Assembly: GCF_030363035.1 (NCBI RefSeq) | Contig: NZ_JAUCMN010000012.1 | Location: 1-64,000, forward strand | From: Curtobacterium caseinilyticum | GTDB lineage: Bacteria > Actinomycetota > Actinomycetes > Actinomycetales > Microbacteriaceae | Length of the DNA stretch: 64,000 nt | Reading direction: 5' to 3' | Shown: positions 25,209 through 34,132 of the stretch, one piece after another | How positions within the stretch are numbered: the first letter of the stretch is position 1 | Layout of the letters: every line of letters starts with the position of its first letter | The notes under the pieces: model-generated | What the model saw: the letters and a program-made list of their open reading frames with translations, nothing else | What the model was told of the DNA's origin: nothing | The model's database searches: none | Made by a program: the position numbers and the translations under genes

Positions 25209-26453
25209 TCACGAGACCGAGGCGACCACCTGCTGCTCCCCGTGCGCACGCCCCACGGCGAACGCCGTCGCCGCCCCGCGCACCTCGGCCCGGTACTCCC
25301 CGCGGAAGCCGCGCACCCGCACCTGCCCCCGGTCGTCCGTGCGCAGCACGGTCGGCGGGGTCCACCACTCCTCCTTGACGAGGCGACGGAGGGCGTCGTA
25401 GGACGGCTTCGGCGAGCCGTCCTCGCGCACCAGGCCGATCGGTGCCCCCAGCCACGCGCCCTCGTCGGTGATCCCCCAGTAGGTGACCGACTCGACCGCC
25501 GGGTGCCCGACCAGGCTCCGGTAGTGCCGCTCGACCTCGTCTGCTTGACGGTCCTCACCCTCGGGCGTCGACGGCCACGAGGGGACCTGGAAGTCGTTGA
25601 GGTCGACGATGTGGGCGGGCATCAAGTCCCCCGACACGAGCGAGGTCTCGGTGAGGTGCAGCGGCAGGCCGTAGCGGGCGAAGCGGTCGACCATCGCGAG
25701 CATCGTCTCCTCGCCCCAGTAGCCCTGGTGCATGTGGGTCTGCAGCCCGATCGCATCGATCTGCACCCCGGCTTCGAGCACGCCCTCGATCAGGCACTCG
25801 TAGGCGCTCGACAGGTCGAAGTCGTTGAGCAGCAGTGTCGCGTGCGGGTTCGCCGCGCGGGCCTCCTCGAACGCCATCCGGATGGTGGGGATGCGCCCCT
25901 TCGCGCGGGCGAGCGGGGTGATCGCGTTGTCGCCGTTGTCGAACACCGGCATGATCACGACCTCGTTGATGGCGTCCCAGGTGTCGACCAGGCCGGCGAA
26001 GCCGCCGACCTCGCGGCGGATGCGCTCCCGCTGCAGCTGCTCGACCTCGTCGAGCGGCAGGCCGAGCAGCCAGTCCGGCTGCACGGTGTGCCAGACGAGC
26101 GGGTGGCCCTTCAGTGCGATCCCGCGGTCGCGGAACCACTCGGCGGTCCGGCGCAGACGGGCGGTGTCCGGGCGGCCTCGCTCCGGTTCGAACCGGCCCC
26201 AGTAGAACGGCAGTGTCGCCGTGGTGAAGACGTCGGTGTACAGATCGGCGAGGTGCTCCGCGGCCGCGGCCTCGGCTCCGGACAGCTCGCCGTTCGCGAG
26301 CTCGACGAAGTCGAAGCCGATGTTGCCGAACCCGAAGGCGTGCCGGGTCTGCTCGACGGTGACGTCGACGCCGGGGAGCGGTGCTCCGTGGGGGTCGACG
26401 ACCGTCAGGACGGTCTCGCCGGTGCGGTGCTCGACGGCTTGCTGTGTGCGCAT
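25209..26453 (-). CDS. Glycoside hydrolase family 10 endo-beta-1,4-xylanase, no signal peptide
   Basis: The 414-residue protein matches GH10 from about 35 to 350: acid/base Glu164 in WDAINEVV and nucleophile Glu269 in LHLTETS, with KGHPLVWH and IGLQTHMHQGYW conserved. Residues 1-34 look like the start of a carbohydrate-binding or beta-sandwich piece, and 370-414 a short C-terminal beta region. There is no signal peptide, so it probably cleaves imported xylo-oligosaccharides in the cytoplasm. ATG 26453 has GAGGAG 6 bases before it. A degenerate dyad at 26494-26510 may be its operator. Confidence 0.88.
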   Translation of the reverse strand: MRTQQAVEHRTGETVLTVVDPHGAPLPGVDVTVEQTRHAFGFGNIGFDFVELANGELSGAEAAAAEHLADLYTDVFTTATLPFYWGRFEPERGRPDTARLRRTAEWFRDRGIALKGHPLVWHTVQPDWLLGLPLDEVEQLQRERIRREVGGFAGLVDTWDAINEVVIMPVFDNGDNAITPLARAKGRIPTIRMAFEEARAANPHATLLLNDFDLSSAYECLIEGVLEAGVQIDAIGLQTHMHQGYWGEETMLAMVDRFARYGLPLHLTETSLVSGDLMPAHIVDLNDFQVPSWPSTPEGEDRQADEVERHYRSLVGHPAVESVTYWGITDEGAWLGAPIGLVREDGSPKPSYDALRRLVKEEWWTPPTVLRTDDRGQVRVRGFRGEYRAEVRGAATAFAVGRAHGEQQVVASVS

Positions 26454-26493
26454 GGACACTCCTCTTCGACGTCGTCGTCGACGGATCAGGATT

Positions 26494-26510
26494 TGTTGTG
26501 CTGCCGAACA
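26494..26510 (-). promoter_or_regulatory. Possible operator upstream of the xylanase gene
   Basis: TGTTCGGCAGCACAACA read on the minus strand is an imperfect dyad (12 of 17 positions symmetric, TGTT at one end and AACA at the other), 41 bases before the xylanase start. It could bind a LacI or ROK sugar regulator. The call rests on symmetry and position only. Confidence 0.35.
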
Positions 26511-26693
26511 TAGCTTGTGACCAGCGCGACGGACAGCCCCGGTGGTCACTTCGTCCGCGCGCCGCGGGCCCTGGTCGGGCGCCTGGACGACCCCGCGGTC
26601 CGCGGTACTCGTTCCCACGGCTGCCGGCGAGACCGCTGTCTCACGACGACGACGTTGTCGTACGAGGCCGTCCCTCGGTCGCTCCGGACGTGT

Positions 26694-26733
26694 TGCGACA
26701 AGGCCGCTGTCGTACGACAGCGGCCTTGTCGCA
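26694..26733. terminator. Perfect 40-bp palindrome without loop
   Basis: Arms 26694-26713 and 26714-26733 are exact complements with no spacer. It lies 3' of the membrane protein gene that ends at 26780 and far upstream of the xylanase gene. The flank at 26653-26663 (TTGTCGTACGA) resembles its centre, so part may have been duplicated. Terminator function is inferred. Confidence 0.65.
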
Positions 26734-26779
26734 GCCGGCACCCTCGTCTGTCCACGGACACCACCGTCCTGACGTCGGT

Positions 26780-27652
26780 TCAGGGTTCCGGGTGCTCGCC
26801 CTGCCAGATCGTGTCGACCGCCTCGAACTCGCGCGGGTAGCACTGGGTGTCGAAGGCCTCGACGCCCTCCGACGGGATGCCGTAGTGGTACCAGGGGCCG
26901 TCCCCACCCGGCGTGGAGCTCCAGAGTCCGTCGGCGAAGTACGTGAGCGGGACCACGCCCATCGGGTGCCCCGCCTGCGCCATGCACGCCTGCAGCCGGT
27001 TGAACGCCGTCGTGTACTCCTGCAGCGTCACGACCCCGTCGGCGGTCTCCGCGTCCTGCTGCGGGGACGGCTCGGCGATCGTCGCGCGCCGCACCCACGA
27101 CGCCCACACCGCCGAACGTGCCGGACCGTCACTCGTCACCGTGACCGTGGCGTCCCCTCCCGCGGTCGGCTGGAGGTGCCACGGGATCCGCTGGACGTCC
27201 TCGGTCGACGGCAGGCACCGGTCGCCGACGTCTGCGCGCGTCCCGTCGATCGTCACGCGCACGTCCGCCGGGTCGAGGCACGTCCACATCACCGCGACGG
27301 CGTCCGCCCCCGCCGGCCGGTCCCGCAGGGTGAGCGTCCGGTCGCCGTGTGCGACGCCGAACACGGGGGTGCCGAGGAGCGTCGCGTGGTTGGCCTCCTC
27401 GACCAGCCCCCGGGCGGACGTCGCCAGCTCGGCCTCGACGGCCGCGTCCGGGTCGGCTCCCGGCAGCGCTGCCGCGGTCAGTCCGCCGGTCAGACCACCA
27501 CCGACGACGAAAGCCGCGAGCACGGCCAGCACGGTCGCCCGGGTCGGGCGTCGGCGACGGACGGGGGCGGCCCCGGAAGGGCCGGACCGGTCGACCTCGG
27601 CGACGAGGGCGTCGCGCATCGTGGTCAGGCGGGGGGAGATGTCGTCGTTCAC
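26780..27652 (-). CDS. Single-pass membrane protein paired with second ECF sigma factor
   Basis: The 290-residue protein has a cytoplasmic N-terminus of about 38 residues, one membrane segment (about 39-62) and an outer domain with four Cys spread over its length (CLDPADV, RCLPST, QACMAQAGH, TQCYPRE), possibly two disulfides. The family is not recognised. It overlaps the ECF sigma gene by 4 bases. The arrangement repeats that of the pair at 2293-3607, so it is a candidate sigma partner; no HxxxCxxC motif is visible. Confidence 0.7.
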   Translation of the reverse strand: MNDDISPRLTTMRDALVAEVDRSGPSGAAPVRRRRPTRATVLAVLAAFVVGGGLTGGLTAAALPGADPDAAVEAELATSARGLVEEANHATLLGTPVFGVAHGDRTLTLRDRPAGADAVAVMWTCLDPADVRVTIDGTRADVGDRCLPSTEDVQRIPWHLQPTAGGDATVTVTSDGPARSAVWASWVRRATIAEPSPQQDAETADGVVTLQEYTTAFNRLQACMAQAGHPMGVVPLTYFADGLWSSTPGGDGPWYHYGIPSEGVEAFDTQCYPREFEAVDTIWQGEHPEP

Positions 27653-28221
27653 AGTGCGCCTCCGAGGGGTTCCGCTGTGGCTGTGTACCGCTGGTGGAGC
27701 CGGGCCTTCGCCCGGTGGAGTCGGGACTTGACCGTCCCGGGCCGCACACCGAGGACGGCTGCGGCCTCACGCTCGCCGAGTCCCTCGAGCACGCAGAGGG
27801 TCAGGACGCGCTGGTCGTCGAGTGAGAGTCGGCCCATCGCCGCGACCGCACCGCCGTCGGAGAAGTGCTCCGCCGGGTCCGGAGCGGCCTCGGGCAGGGG
27901 GAACCGCCCGAGGAACGCGCGGTGCCTGCGGGCCGAGCGGGTGACGTTGTGCGCCGTGTTCGTCGCCGTGACGAGGAGCCACGGCAGCAGCGAGTCGTCG
28001 ACGAAGCGGACGTCCTCGCGGCGTCGCCACGCTTCGAGGAAGGTCATCGCGACGACGTCGTCAGCGTCGGCTGCCGCGGCGGACGCCCCCGGTCCGGCGA
28101 CGAGGCCGACCGCGTGTCTGCGGAGCCGTGCGGCGTGCCGGTCGAACACCCGCCCGAAGGCCTGCCCGTCCCCCGCCAGGCTCAGGGCCCAGTCGGCCCG
28201 GTCCCCCGTGATCTGGTTCAT
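27649..28221 (-). CDS. ECF-type RNA polymerase sigma factor (SigE-like)
   Basis: The 190-residue protein has sigma region 2 (about 18-90, FGRVFDRHAARLRRHAVGLV and AMTFLEAWRRR) and a well-formed region 4 helix-turn-helix (LGEREAAAVLGVRPGTVKSR followed by LHRAKARL). Between them lies a Pro-rich loop. It is translated with the following membrane protein gene through a 4-base overlap. ATG 28221 is used; GTG 28239 is in frame. It likely directs a cell-surface stress response. Confidence 0.88.
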   Translation of the reverse strand: MNQITGDRADWALSLAGDGQAFGRVFDRHAARLRRHAVGLVAGPGASAAAADADDVVAMTFLEAWRRREDVRFVDDSLLPWLLVTATNTAHNVTRSARRHRAFLGRFPLPEAAPDPAEHFSDGGAVAAMGRLSLDDQRVLTLCVLEGLGEREAAAVLGVRPGTVKSRLHRAKARLHQRYTATAEPLGGAL

Positions 28222-28299
28222 GTCACGTGGTGTCCGCACACGCCGGATCGGTTCCCGTGCCGGCGTGTCGGACCACCCGTCCGTACCGTGGCGGCCCGG

Positions 28300-28797
28300 T
28301 CAGCCCCGGCCGTCGACTCCGTGCTGCTCGGTGATCCGCTCGCCGGTCTGCGGGTCCCATCCGATCGTGCGCGGCTCCGCCTGGCGCGGCCGACGCTCGA
28401 ACCGCGGGAACCAGGCGCGGGCCGACGGCAGGTAGCTCAGGACGGCGGCCACGCCGAGCGCCGCGGGGTCGAGGACGCCCCACGTCAGCGTCCCGGTGGC
28501 GACGGAGACCACGCCCGAGACGACCGCGAGGGCGGCGAGCACCGCCAACCAGATCCGAGCGGTGTCGGATCCCCGGCCCATCCGGAGCGCGACCCACGCC
28601 AGGAACACGCTGAGCGCGACCCCGAGGACGCCGCCCACCAGGGCCGCCGGCAGCATTCCCGGGTCCTCCGCATCCTGTTGGACGACACGGACCACGACGG
28701 ACAGGATCCGCACGGCGAGCACCACCCACCAGATCGCCACCGCGACGGTGACGACGATCGGCCGCTGGCCGGTGCGCTGTGCTGTCTGCTCGTCCAC
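28300..28797 (-). CDS. Membrane protein of unknown function
   Basis: The 165-residue protein has four hydrophobic segments (about 15-35, 48-68, 78-98, 100-125) and a hydrophilic C-terminal tail of about 40 residues ending in GWDPQTGERITEQHGVDGRG. GTG 28797 is chosen because GGAGGGGG lies 6 bases upstream. It follows the large secreted hydrolase gene by 29 bases on the same strand, so they may be cotranscribed. Family unknown. Confidence 0.7.
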   Translation of the reverse strand: MDEQTAQRTGQRPIVVTVAVAIWWVVLAVRILSVVVRVVQQDAEDPGMLPAALVGGVLGVALSVFLAWVALRMGRGSDTARIWLAVLAALAVVSGVVSVATGTLTWGVLDPAALGVAAVLSYLPSARAWFPRFERRPRQAEPRTIGWDPQTGERITEQHGVDGRG

Positions 28798-28826
28798 GAT
28801 GCCCCCTCCGGAGACGTCCGTCCCCG

Positions 28827-31583
28827 TCACTTCCGTACCGAGAACGTACCCGACCCGGTCCGCCGCGACCCCGCGCCGAGGACCGAGACGGTGTGCTTCG
28901 CCACGCTGAGCGAGGCGGTCCCGTCGAAGGCCAGCGAGACACGGCCCTTGGCGTCCGCCTTCACCCAGGCCACGGTGGTCTGCTCGACCCGGAAGCGCAC
29001 GCCCTCGCCGGCTCGGAACCCGCTCGCCGAGAAGGTCACGCGCTTCCCCCGCTGCACCGTCGCGGCGCTCGGCGTCACCGTCGTGGGCTTCGCCAGCGCC
29101 TCGGTGCACGGGTCCCCCGCGACGCCGACCGGCTGGGCGGACGCCACGACGCGGCCTCGGTCGTCGCGGACCCCGTCGTCCTCGCGCACGGTCAGCGTGC
29201 CGGTCGCATCGCCGAGCACCGCGCCGCCCTGGGTGTTGCTCACGGTCATCGGGTAGCCGGTCGTCTGGGACGTCGACGCGCGCCGGTCTCCGAGGACGGG
29301 CACGGAGACGGCCTTGCACACCTCGCCGGGCCGGAACACGACGGGCTGCATGGTCGGGGTGACGTGGTCGTCGTACACCTCGGCCAGGTCGAAGTACGCC
29401 GTGGCCGTCTGCTGCGCCGGCCGCGACAGGACGACGGCCGCGCGGACCGTGGCCCGGCCGGAACCCTCGTCGACGACGCGGTCGGCGATCCGGACGGTCG
29501 GGCGGTCGACGACGTGCGGGGTCCCGAGCGACGACGTCGGCAGGACCGACAGGTCGCTGAGCAGCACGCCGCCGTTGCCCGCCGGCACGTCGAGCACGAC
29601 CTCGCGCACGGCGGTCAGGTCGACCCCCGCGAACGCCGACAGCGGCACCTGCGCCTGCTGGAGCAGGGTCTTCCGCGGGGCGTTCCGCGATCCGGGCAGG
29701 CGCTGCCCGGCGCGGCTGACGTCGGCGAGTCGCTGCTTCGCGACGTGCCCGGCAGCGTCGCGCAGGCTGAGCGTGACGTCGGCGTTCGTCCGCGAGGTGT
29801 CATCAGGGGCCAGCCGGAGGGACAGGCTGGCGAACCGGGACAGGTCGCCCCGCGCGGCCGGCACCGCGACGTGCACCTGACCACCGGTCAGTGCGCGGGT
29901 CGGGGCGACGTGCAGCGACGGCGTCGCGGGGACCGCCGGGGCGAGCCATGCCGGCGTGAAGTCCGGCGCGTTCGACGCCGACGAGACGCACGCGGGCAGC
30001 GCGGGCTCCGCCTGCACGTCGCTCACGCTCGCGCACGTCGTGGCCGTGACCTGGCCGGTCGTCGTGACCGCACGGTCGGCGGCGGTGAACAGCGCGAGGT
30101 CACGTCGACCCGCCCCGGGCAGCGACGCCGTCACCCGGACGTCCGCCGTGCCGAGCGAGGCGGGCTTCCGACCGCTGCCGTCGAAGTACGGCAGGAACTG
30201 CTGCTCGCCGCCCAGCGTCAGGCGGAAGAACCCGCTCACCAGGCTCGTCCCGACGGCGTACTGCTTCGCTGCGGACAGCCGGGTGGAGGTCTTCGCCTTC
30301 GGACCGCAGACCGCGTCGGTGTCGTCCCACCAGTCGTCGGAGGACGCCAGCGGGTACTTCCCCGGGGTCCACGTCGTGTTGAAGAAGTTGTGGTTCGCGC
30401 CCATCACGAGGATCGAGGAACGCAGCACGTCGTCGCCGTAGGCGGTCCGGGAGTCGTCGAAGAAGTGCTGTCCCTGCAGGTCGGACACGTCGCCGTCACA
30501 GTACGGCAGGACGACCGCGGTGTTCGTGTCGGGCAGGGTCATCCGCCCGAAGTCGGTCGGTGCGAGGGGCAGCACGGCCTTGATGCCGAACGGCTTCGAC
30601 CGCTGCTGGTTCAGCACGGCGGCGCGGACGACGCCGTCCCCGCCGCGGGAGTGCCCCATGAGCCCGACGTCGGACAGGTCGAGCTTGCCGACGAGCAGCG
30701 GCGACAGGCGCTGCTCCTGGCCGGCGTCGGCCTTGCGGAGCAGGTCGAGGTGGTCGAGCACGAGCTGCCCGCGGGCGACCGCTCCCCCGTCGTCGGCGTA
30801 GGTGCCGTCGAGGGCGTTGATCGCGTTCGCCGAGATCGACACGACGACGTACCCGTTGCTCGCGAGCGCGGTGCCGGCGGCGGCGTACCCCCGGTAGCTC
30901 GGGATGTCGGTCTGCCCGCGACCGCACGGCCACCCGGCGTCGGTCGGCGTCCCACCGGCACACGCCTCGTGCCGCCCGTGCAGGAACACGACGACCGGCC
31001 GCTTGCCCGGCGCGCCCTTCGGCAGGAAGACCGCGGCGCGCATCTCCCCCTTGCGACCGCCGAATCCGCGGATCGTCTCCGACTGCGTGCCGAGGTCGTA
31101 GTCGGCCCGTGCGACCGCGTACGTCCCGGTGGCCGCCGGGTCGGCGTCGATGGGAGCCGGGGCGTCCGCGGGAGCGGCCTGCGGGGCCACGACCTGCGGC
31201 GCCGCGGCGGGAGCGGACTGGTCGACGTCGCTCGTCCAGCCGAGCGAGACGTCCGACGCCCGGGCGACGGCGGGGTCGGCGGTGGTGACGGTCACCTGCC
31301 GCTGGTCGAGGCTCGTCCGGGCGACACCGACGTCCTGCCCGTCGACGACCAGCACCGGGGCGGCGGCGCGGATCGGCAGTGGGGCGTCGAGGTCGAGCGT
31401 GACGTCGTAGCCCCCGGCGGTGGGGGTCACGGTCCAGTCGTCGCCCTGCGCGACCGGTGCGACGGCGGAGGCGTCAGCAGGGTCGGCGTGGGCGGGTAGC
31501 GCCAGCACACCGGTGACGACGGCGGCGATCGCCAGGACGGCGGCGGATCGGACCGCGAACGGTCGCTTCGGGTGTCGGGTCAC
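28827..31583 (-). CDS. Large secreted alpha/beta hydrolase (PAF-acetylhydrolase/esterase-like)
   Basis: The 918-residue protein starts at GTG 31583 and has a Sec signal peptide cut after AHA33. Residues about 185-480 are an alpha/beta hydrolase: oxyanion LHGRHE near 202-206, nucleophile Ser312 in GHSRGGDG and a late His in ANHNFF. After it come several beta-rich domains (about 560-900), including a Calx-beta-like strand pattern (VDEGSGRATVRAAVVLSRPA) and a C-terminal Ig-like domain. There is no LPxTG motif, so it is probably released. A 19-bp duplication carries a second copy of its ribosome site. The substrate may be a lipid or polymer ester. Confidence 0.8.
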   Translation of the reverse strand: MTRHPKRPFAVRSAAVLAIAAVVTGVLALPAHADPADASAVAPVAQGDDWTVTPTAGGYDVTLDLDAPLPIRAAAPVLVVDGQDVGVARTSLDQRQVTVTTADPAVARASDVSLGWTSDVDQSAPAAAPQVVAPQAAPADAPAPIDADPAATGTYAVARADYDLGTQSETIRGFGGRKGEMRAAVFLPKGAPGKRPVVVFLHGRHEACAGGTPTDAGWPCGRGQTDIPSYRGYAAAGTALASNGYVVVSISANAINALDGTYADDGGAVARGQLVLDHLDLLRKADAGQEQRLSPLLVGKLDLSDVGLMGHSRGGDGVVRAAVLNQQRSKPFGIKAVLPLAPTDFGRMTLPDTNTAVVLPYCDGDVSDLQGQHFFDDSRTAYGDDVLRSSILVMGANHNFFNTTWTPGKYPLASSDDWWDDTDAVCGPKAKTSTRLSAAKQYAVGTSLVSGFFRLTLGGEQQFLPYFDGSGRKPASLGTADVRVTASLPGAGRRDLALFTAADRAVTTTGQVTATTCASVSDVQAEPALPACVSSASNAPDFTPAWLAPAVPATPSLHVAPTRALTGGQVHVAVPAARGDLSRFASLSLRLAPDDTSRTNADVTLSLRDAAGHVAKQRLADVSRAGQRLPGSRNAPRKTLLQQAQVPLSAFAGVDLTAVREVVLDVPAGNGGVLLSDLSVLPTSSLGTPHVVDRPTVRIADRVVDEGSGRATVRAAVVLSRPAQQTATAYFDLAEVYDDHVTPTMQPVVFRPGEVCKAVSVPVLGDRRASTSQTTGYPMTVSNTQGGAVLGDATGTLTVREDDGVRDDRGRVVASAQPVGVAGDPCTEALAKPTTVTPSAATVQRGKRVTFSASGFRAGEGVRFRVEQTTVAWVKADAKGRVSLAFDGTASLSVAKHTVSVLGAGSRRTGSGTFSVRK

Positions 31584-31620
31584 GGTGTCTTCCCTGGCTC
31601 GCGGTGTCTTCCCTGGCTCG
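31583..31620. repeat. 19-bp tandem duplication over a ribosome site
   Basis: The 19-base unit CGGTGTCTTCCCTGGCTCG occurs twice with no change (31583-31601 and 31602-31620). On the minus strand each copy holds AGGGAAG; the proximal one is 6 bases from the GTG start of the secreted hydrolase gene. The duplication therefore doubles the Shine-Dalgarno sequence. Confidence 0.9.
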
Positions 31621-31734
31621 GCTGCGGGGAGGCGCCCCCGCTGTCGAAACCTAGGGCCGCGGCGCGCGCTGCGGATCATCCTGCGGGATGACGCGCCGCC
31701 GCCGACCGGCCACCGGTCGCGGCGAGACGGCTAG

Positions 31735-31814
31735 GCGGCGAGATGGCGAGGCGGCGAGATGGCGAGGCGGCGAGGCGACGAGGCAACGAGGCGACGAGGC
31801 GACGAGGCGACGAG
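31735..31814. repeat. 8-bp degenerate tandem repeat, ten units
   Basis: Ten consecutive 8-base units of the form GCGRCGAG (variants ATGGCGAG and GCAACGAG) run from 31735 to 31814. The period is not a multiple of three, so it is not a coding repeat. It lies between the promoter side of the secreted hydrolase gene and two palindrome copies. Confidence 0.85.
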
Positions 31815-31834
31815 GCGATGCAAGCAGCGACGAG

Positions 31835-31942
31835 GCGGACGGGAGGCGCGGGGCGGGACGGCAGCGCGCCTCCCGTCCGCCACCCGGTCACCCCGGGACG
31901 GACGGGAGGCACGCGGCGGGTCGGCAGCGCGCCTCCCGTCCG
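31835..31942. repeat. GGACGGGAGGC palindrome family, copies 6a and 6b in tandem
   Basis: Copy 6a has 16-base perfect arms (31835-31850 and 31865-31880). Copy 6b has 12-base arms CGGACGGGAGGC (31899-31910) and complement (31931-31942). Both lie just 3' of the small membrane protein gene that ends at 31965 on the minus strand. Confidence 0.85.
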
Positions 31943-31964
31943 GTGGCCGGTGACGGGCGACCGG

Positions 31965-32240
31965 TCAGGTGCGACGGCGACGTGCCGCCGCCGCGACCAC
32001 GGAGGCCAGGACGAGCACCGCGGCGAGCGCGGTCGAGGCCCACGCCACGGTGCGGGCCGCGGTCGCCGTCTCGAACTGGCTCTTCGTCGCGACGGACGAC
32101 GCGTCGGTCGCGTGCGCCCAGGGGAACGCAGGGGCGAGCGGCCAGGCGGCCTGCTCGGCTGCGACCGCGACGACGACGGCACAGACGGCGAGGGCGGCCA
32201 GCACGAGGGCGGGCGCCTGGCGGCGGAGACGGGAGCGCAC
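31965..32240 (-). CDS. Small two-segment membrane protein, end of surface operon
   Basis: The 91-residue protein has two hydrophobic segments (about 8-30 and 62-84), with a short outer loop between and an RRRRT tail that should be cytoplasmic. I place the start at GTG 32240. It has no known family. It lies 41 bases after the choice-of-anchor-G gene on the same strand and is probably the last gene of that operon, perhaps an assembly or anchor factor. Confidence 0.6.
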   Translation of the reverse strand: MRSRLRRQAPALVLAALAVCAVVVAVAAEQAAWPLAPAFPWAHATDASSVATKSQFETATAARTVAWASTALAAVLVLASVVAAAARRRRT

Positions 32241-32281
32241 GGGGGAAGGGTAACGCCCACTCGCACCCTCGCCCGTGCCGG

Positions 32282-34132
32282 TCAGCGCCCCGGGCGCCCG
32301 AGGTCCACGAGGTTCGGACCGACCGTCGACGACGCCAGGTCGACGGCGGCGAGGGGCGTCCCGCCCGACGGACCTGCGAGCGCGATGCTGATCGCGGTCA
32401 CCGAGTACGCACCGGTGCGCGCCAGGCGACCGTCGCGCGAGCCCGGCACGTCCCGTTGCACGTTGACCCGCACCGAGAGCACGGCGGGCAGACGCGACAG
32501 GACGGCTCCTGCCGCGTTCACGACGGGCGCGCTGGCTCGGGCCAGCGTCGTGCCGAGGGAACCGGCGACCGGGACGAGCTCGTCCCGGAGGGTCGCGAGC
32601 ACCACGGCGGGCAACCCGGCGACGAGCCGTGTGACCAGTGCGCTGACGACCCCCGTGAGCAGCCCGAGGCTCGCGCCCAGCAACGTCGTCCCGACCGTCA
32701 GCGAGCTCCTCCCGTCGAGCACCGCCCGCACCCCGCTGTCGAGCCGGACGTTGAGCTGCACCAGGGGGATGCCGAGCAGGTCCAGGTCCACGTCGAGTGC
32801 CACGCGGAGGCGAAGGTCGTCGAGGGCGGTGGTGACGAGGCCCGTCACCCGTTGCGTCCAGGCGTCGAGGAGCGCGCCGAGCCGGGCGGTCACCGCGTTC
32901 ACCAGTGCGGCGTCGAGGACGATCTCGGTGTTCGGTGGCAGGTCGTTGAGCCCTGACACGTCGTCGCCGAGCAGGTGCGCGAGGTCCACCCGCACGCTGC
33001 CGGACGTCAGGTCCACGGTCACCGTGCCGTCGGTCAGCGGCTGCGCGAGCACGGGGGCGAGCGCGGTGGTCACGCTCGTGCCCTCGAGGGTGACGGTCCC
33101 GCCGACGCGTCCGAGGCCGAGTCCGCTGGTGAGGCTGCCGGCGATGTTCCGCTGGATCGCCCGGGACAGCAACCCGTCGCGTCCGGCGAGGGCCGCGACG
33201 GAGCGGTCGAGCGTCGCGAGGGTGCCGTTCACCGACGTGGTGAGCGACGACACCAGGGGGCTGTCGATGCGCAGGTCGAGGCCGGCGACCCCGTAGCCCC
33301 GCGTGACGCTGGGGCCCTCGGCAGCGGCCGCGGCCGTGGTCCCGGTGGTGGCCAGCAGCGCCGGGCGGGCCGTCCGCGCTCCGGATCCGGTCGCGGCAGC
33401 GGTCCCCCACACCTCGTCCTCGAGCAGGTCGCAGCCCTCGAGCTGTGCGGAGGACCCGACCGCGCCGACCTCGAGCCCGACGTCCGAGACCCCCGTGAGC
33501 ACCGGCAGCGCCTGTCCGAGGTCGAGGGTCGCCGGCTCCGGCAGCGCCTCGGTCGGGGTCGTGTCCGTGACGAGCACGCCGCCGGAGTCACTGACGAGCC
33601 CGGACGCGGCGACGGACCGCCCCGTGGCGACCGAGGTCGCGACCTGGTTCACGGCGCCCGCCGACCCCGCGGGCAGTCCGACGCCGAGGCCGGTCAGGTC
33701 GAGCCCGAGCACGTCGCCGAGCGCACCGACGTCGAGCGGGTTGCCGTAGGCGGCCGTCGTCTCCGTGCGGGTGATCTCCGGCGCCGTCGCCGGGCTGACC
33801 GTGGAGCCCTGGGTGCCGGTCTTCGTCACGTCGAGCCCGCGCACGGACGCGACACCGTCGAGGTCCTGGCCGGCCAGCGTCCCGCCGAGGAACCGGCTGG
33901 TCGATCGAGCGGTGTAGTCGACGTCCTCGCCGCACGCGAACGACGAGGTGCCCACCGCACCGTCGCCGTGAACCCACTCGTGGTCCTGCCAGGACGCGGT
34001 CGACGGGGTGACGACCGGCACGGTGACGGCCACCACGGCGGCGACCACCGTGGTGACGGCCACCACGACCGTGCTCCGGCCGCCGGGCGGTCGTCGCACC
34101 GCGGCGCTCCCCCGCCACGTCGCCGGGGTCAC
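32282..34132 (-). CDS. Choice-of-anchor G family surface protein
   Basis: The 616-residue protein begins with an N-terminal membrane/signal segment (about 20-42) ending near TASWQDHEWVHG, a hallmark of SipW-type precursors. The mature part is Gly/Val/Thr/Asp-rich, made mostly of beta structure, as in choice-of-anchor G proteins of Microbacteriaceae. No Cys pair for catalysis or enzyme motif is seen. The GTG start overlaps the stop of the LAxTG protein gene by 4 bases with GGGAG before it. It is probably a surface or fibre component processed by the SipW-like peptidase encoded upstream. Confidence 0.75.
   Translation of the reverse strand: MTPATWRGSAAVRRPPGGRSTVVVAVTTVVAAVVAVTVPVVTPSTASWQDHEWVHGDGAVGTSSFACGEDVDYTARSTSRFLGGTLAGQDLDGVASVRGLDVTKTGTQGSTVSPATAPEITRTETTAAYGNPLDVGALGDVLGLDLTGLGVGLPAGSAGAVNQVATSVATGRSVAASGLVSDSGGVLVTDTTPTEALPEPATLDLGQALPVLTGVSDVGLEVGAVGSSAQLEGCDLLEDEVWGTAAATGSGARTARPALLATTGTTAAAAAEGPSVTRGYGVAGLDLRIDSPLVSSLTTSVNGTLATLDRSVAALAGRDGLLSRAIQRNIAGSLTSGLGLGRVGGTVTLEGTSVTTALAPVLAQPLTDGTVTVDLTSGSVRVDLAHLLGDDVSGLNDLPPNTEIVLDAALVNAVTARLGALLDAWTQRVTGLVTTALDDLRLRVALDVDLDLLGIPLVQLNVRLDSGVRAVLDGRSSLTVGTTLLGASLGLLTGVVSALVTRLVAGLPAVVLATLRDELVPVAGSLGTTLARASAPVVNAAGAVLSRLPAVLSVRVNVQRDVPGSRDGRLARTGAYSVTAISIALAGPSGGTPLAAVDLASSTVGPNLVDLGRPGR

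Noticed and set aside
26381..31499. Long plus-strand frames opposite the ECF and secreted hydrolase genes
   Set aside because: They lie antisense to genes with signal peptides, catalytic motifs and ribosome sites, and have low-complexity composition.
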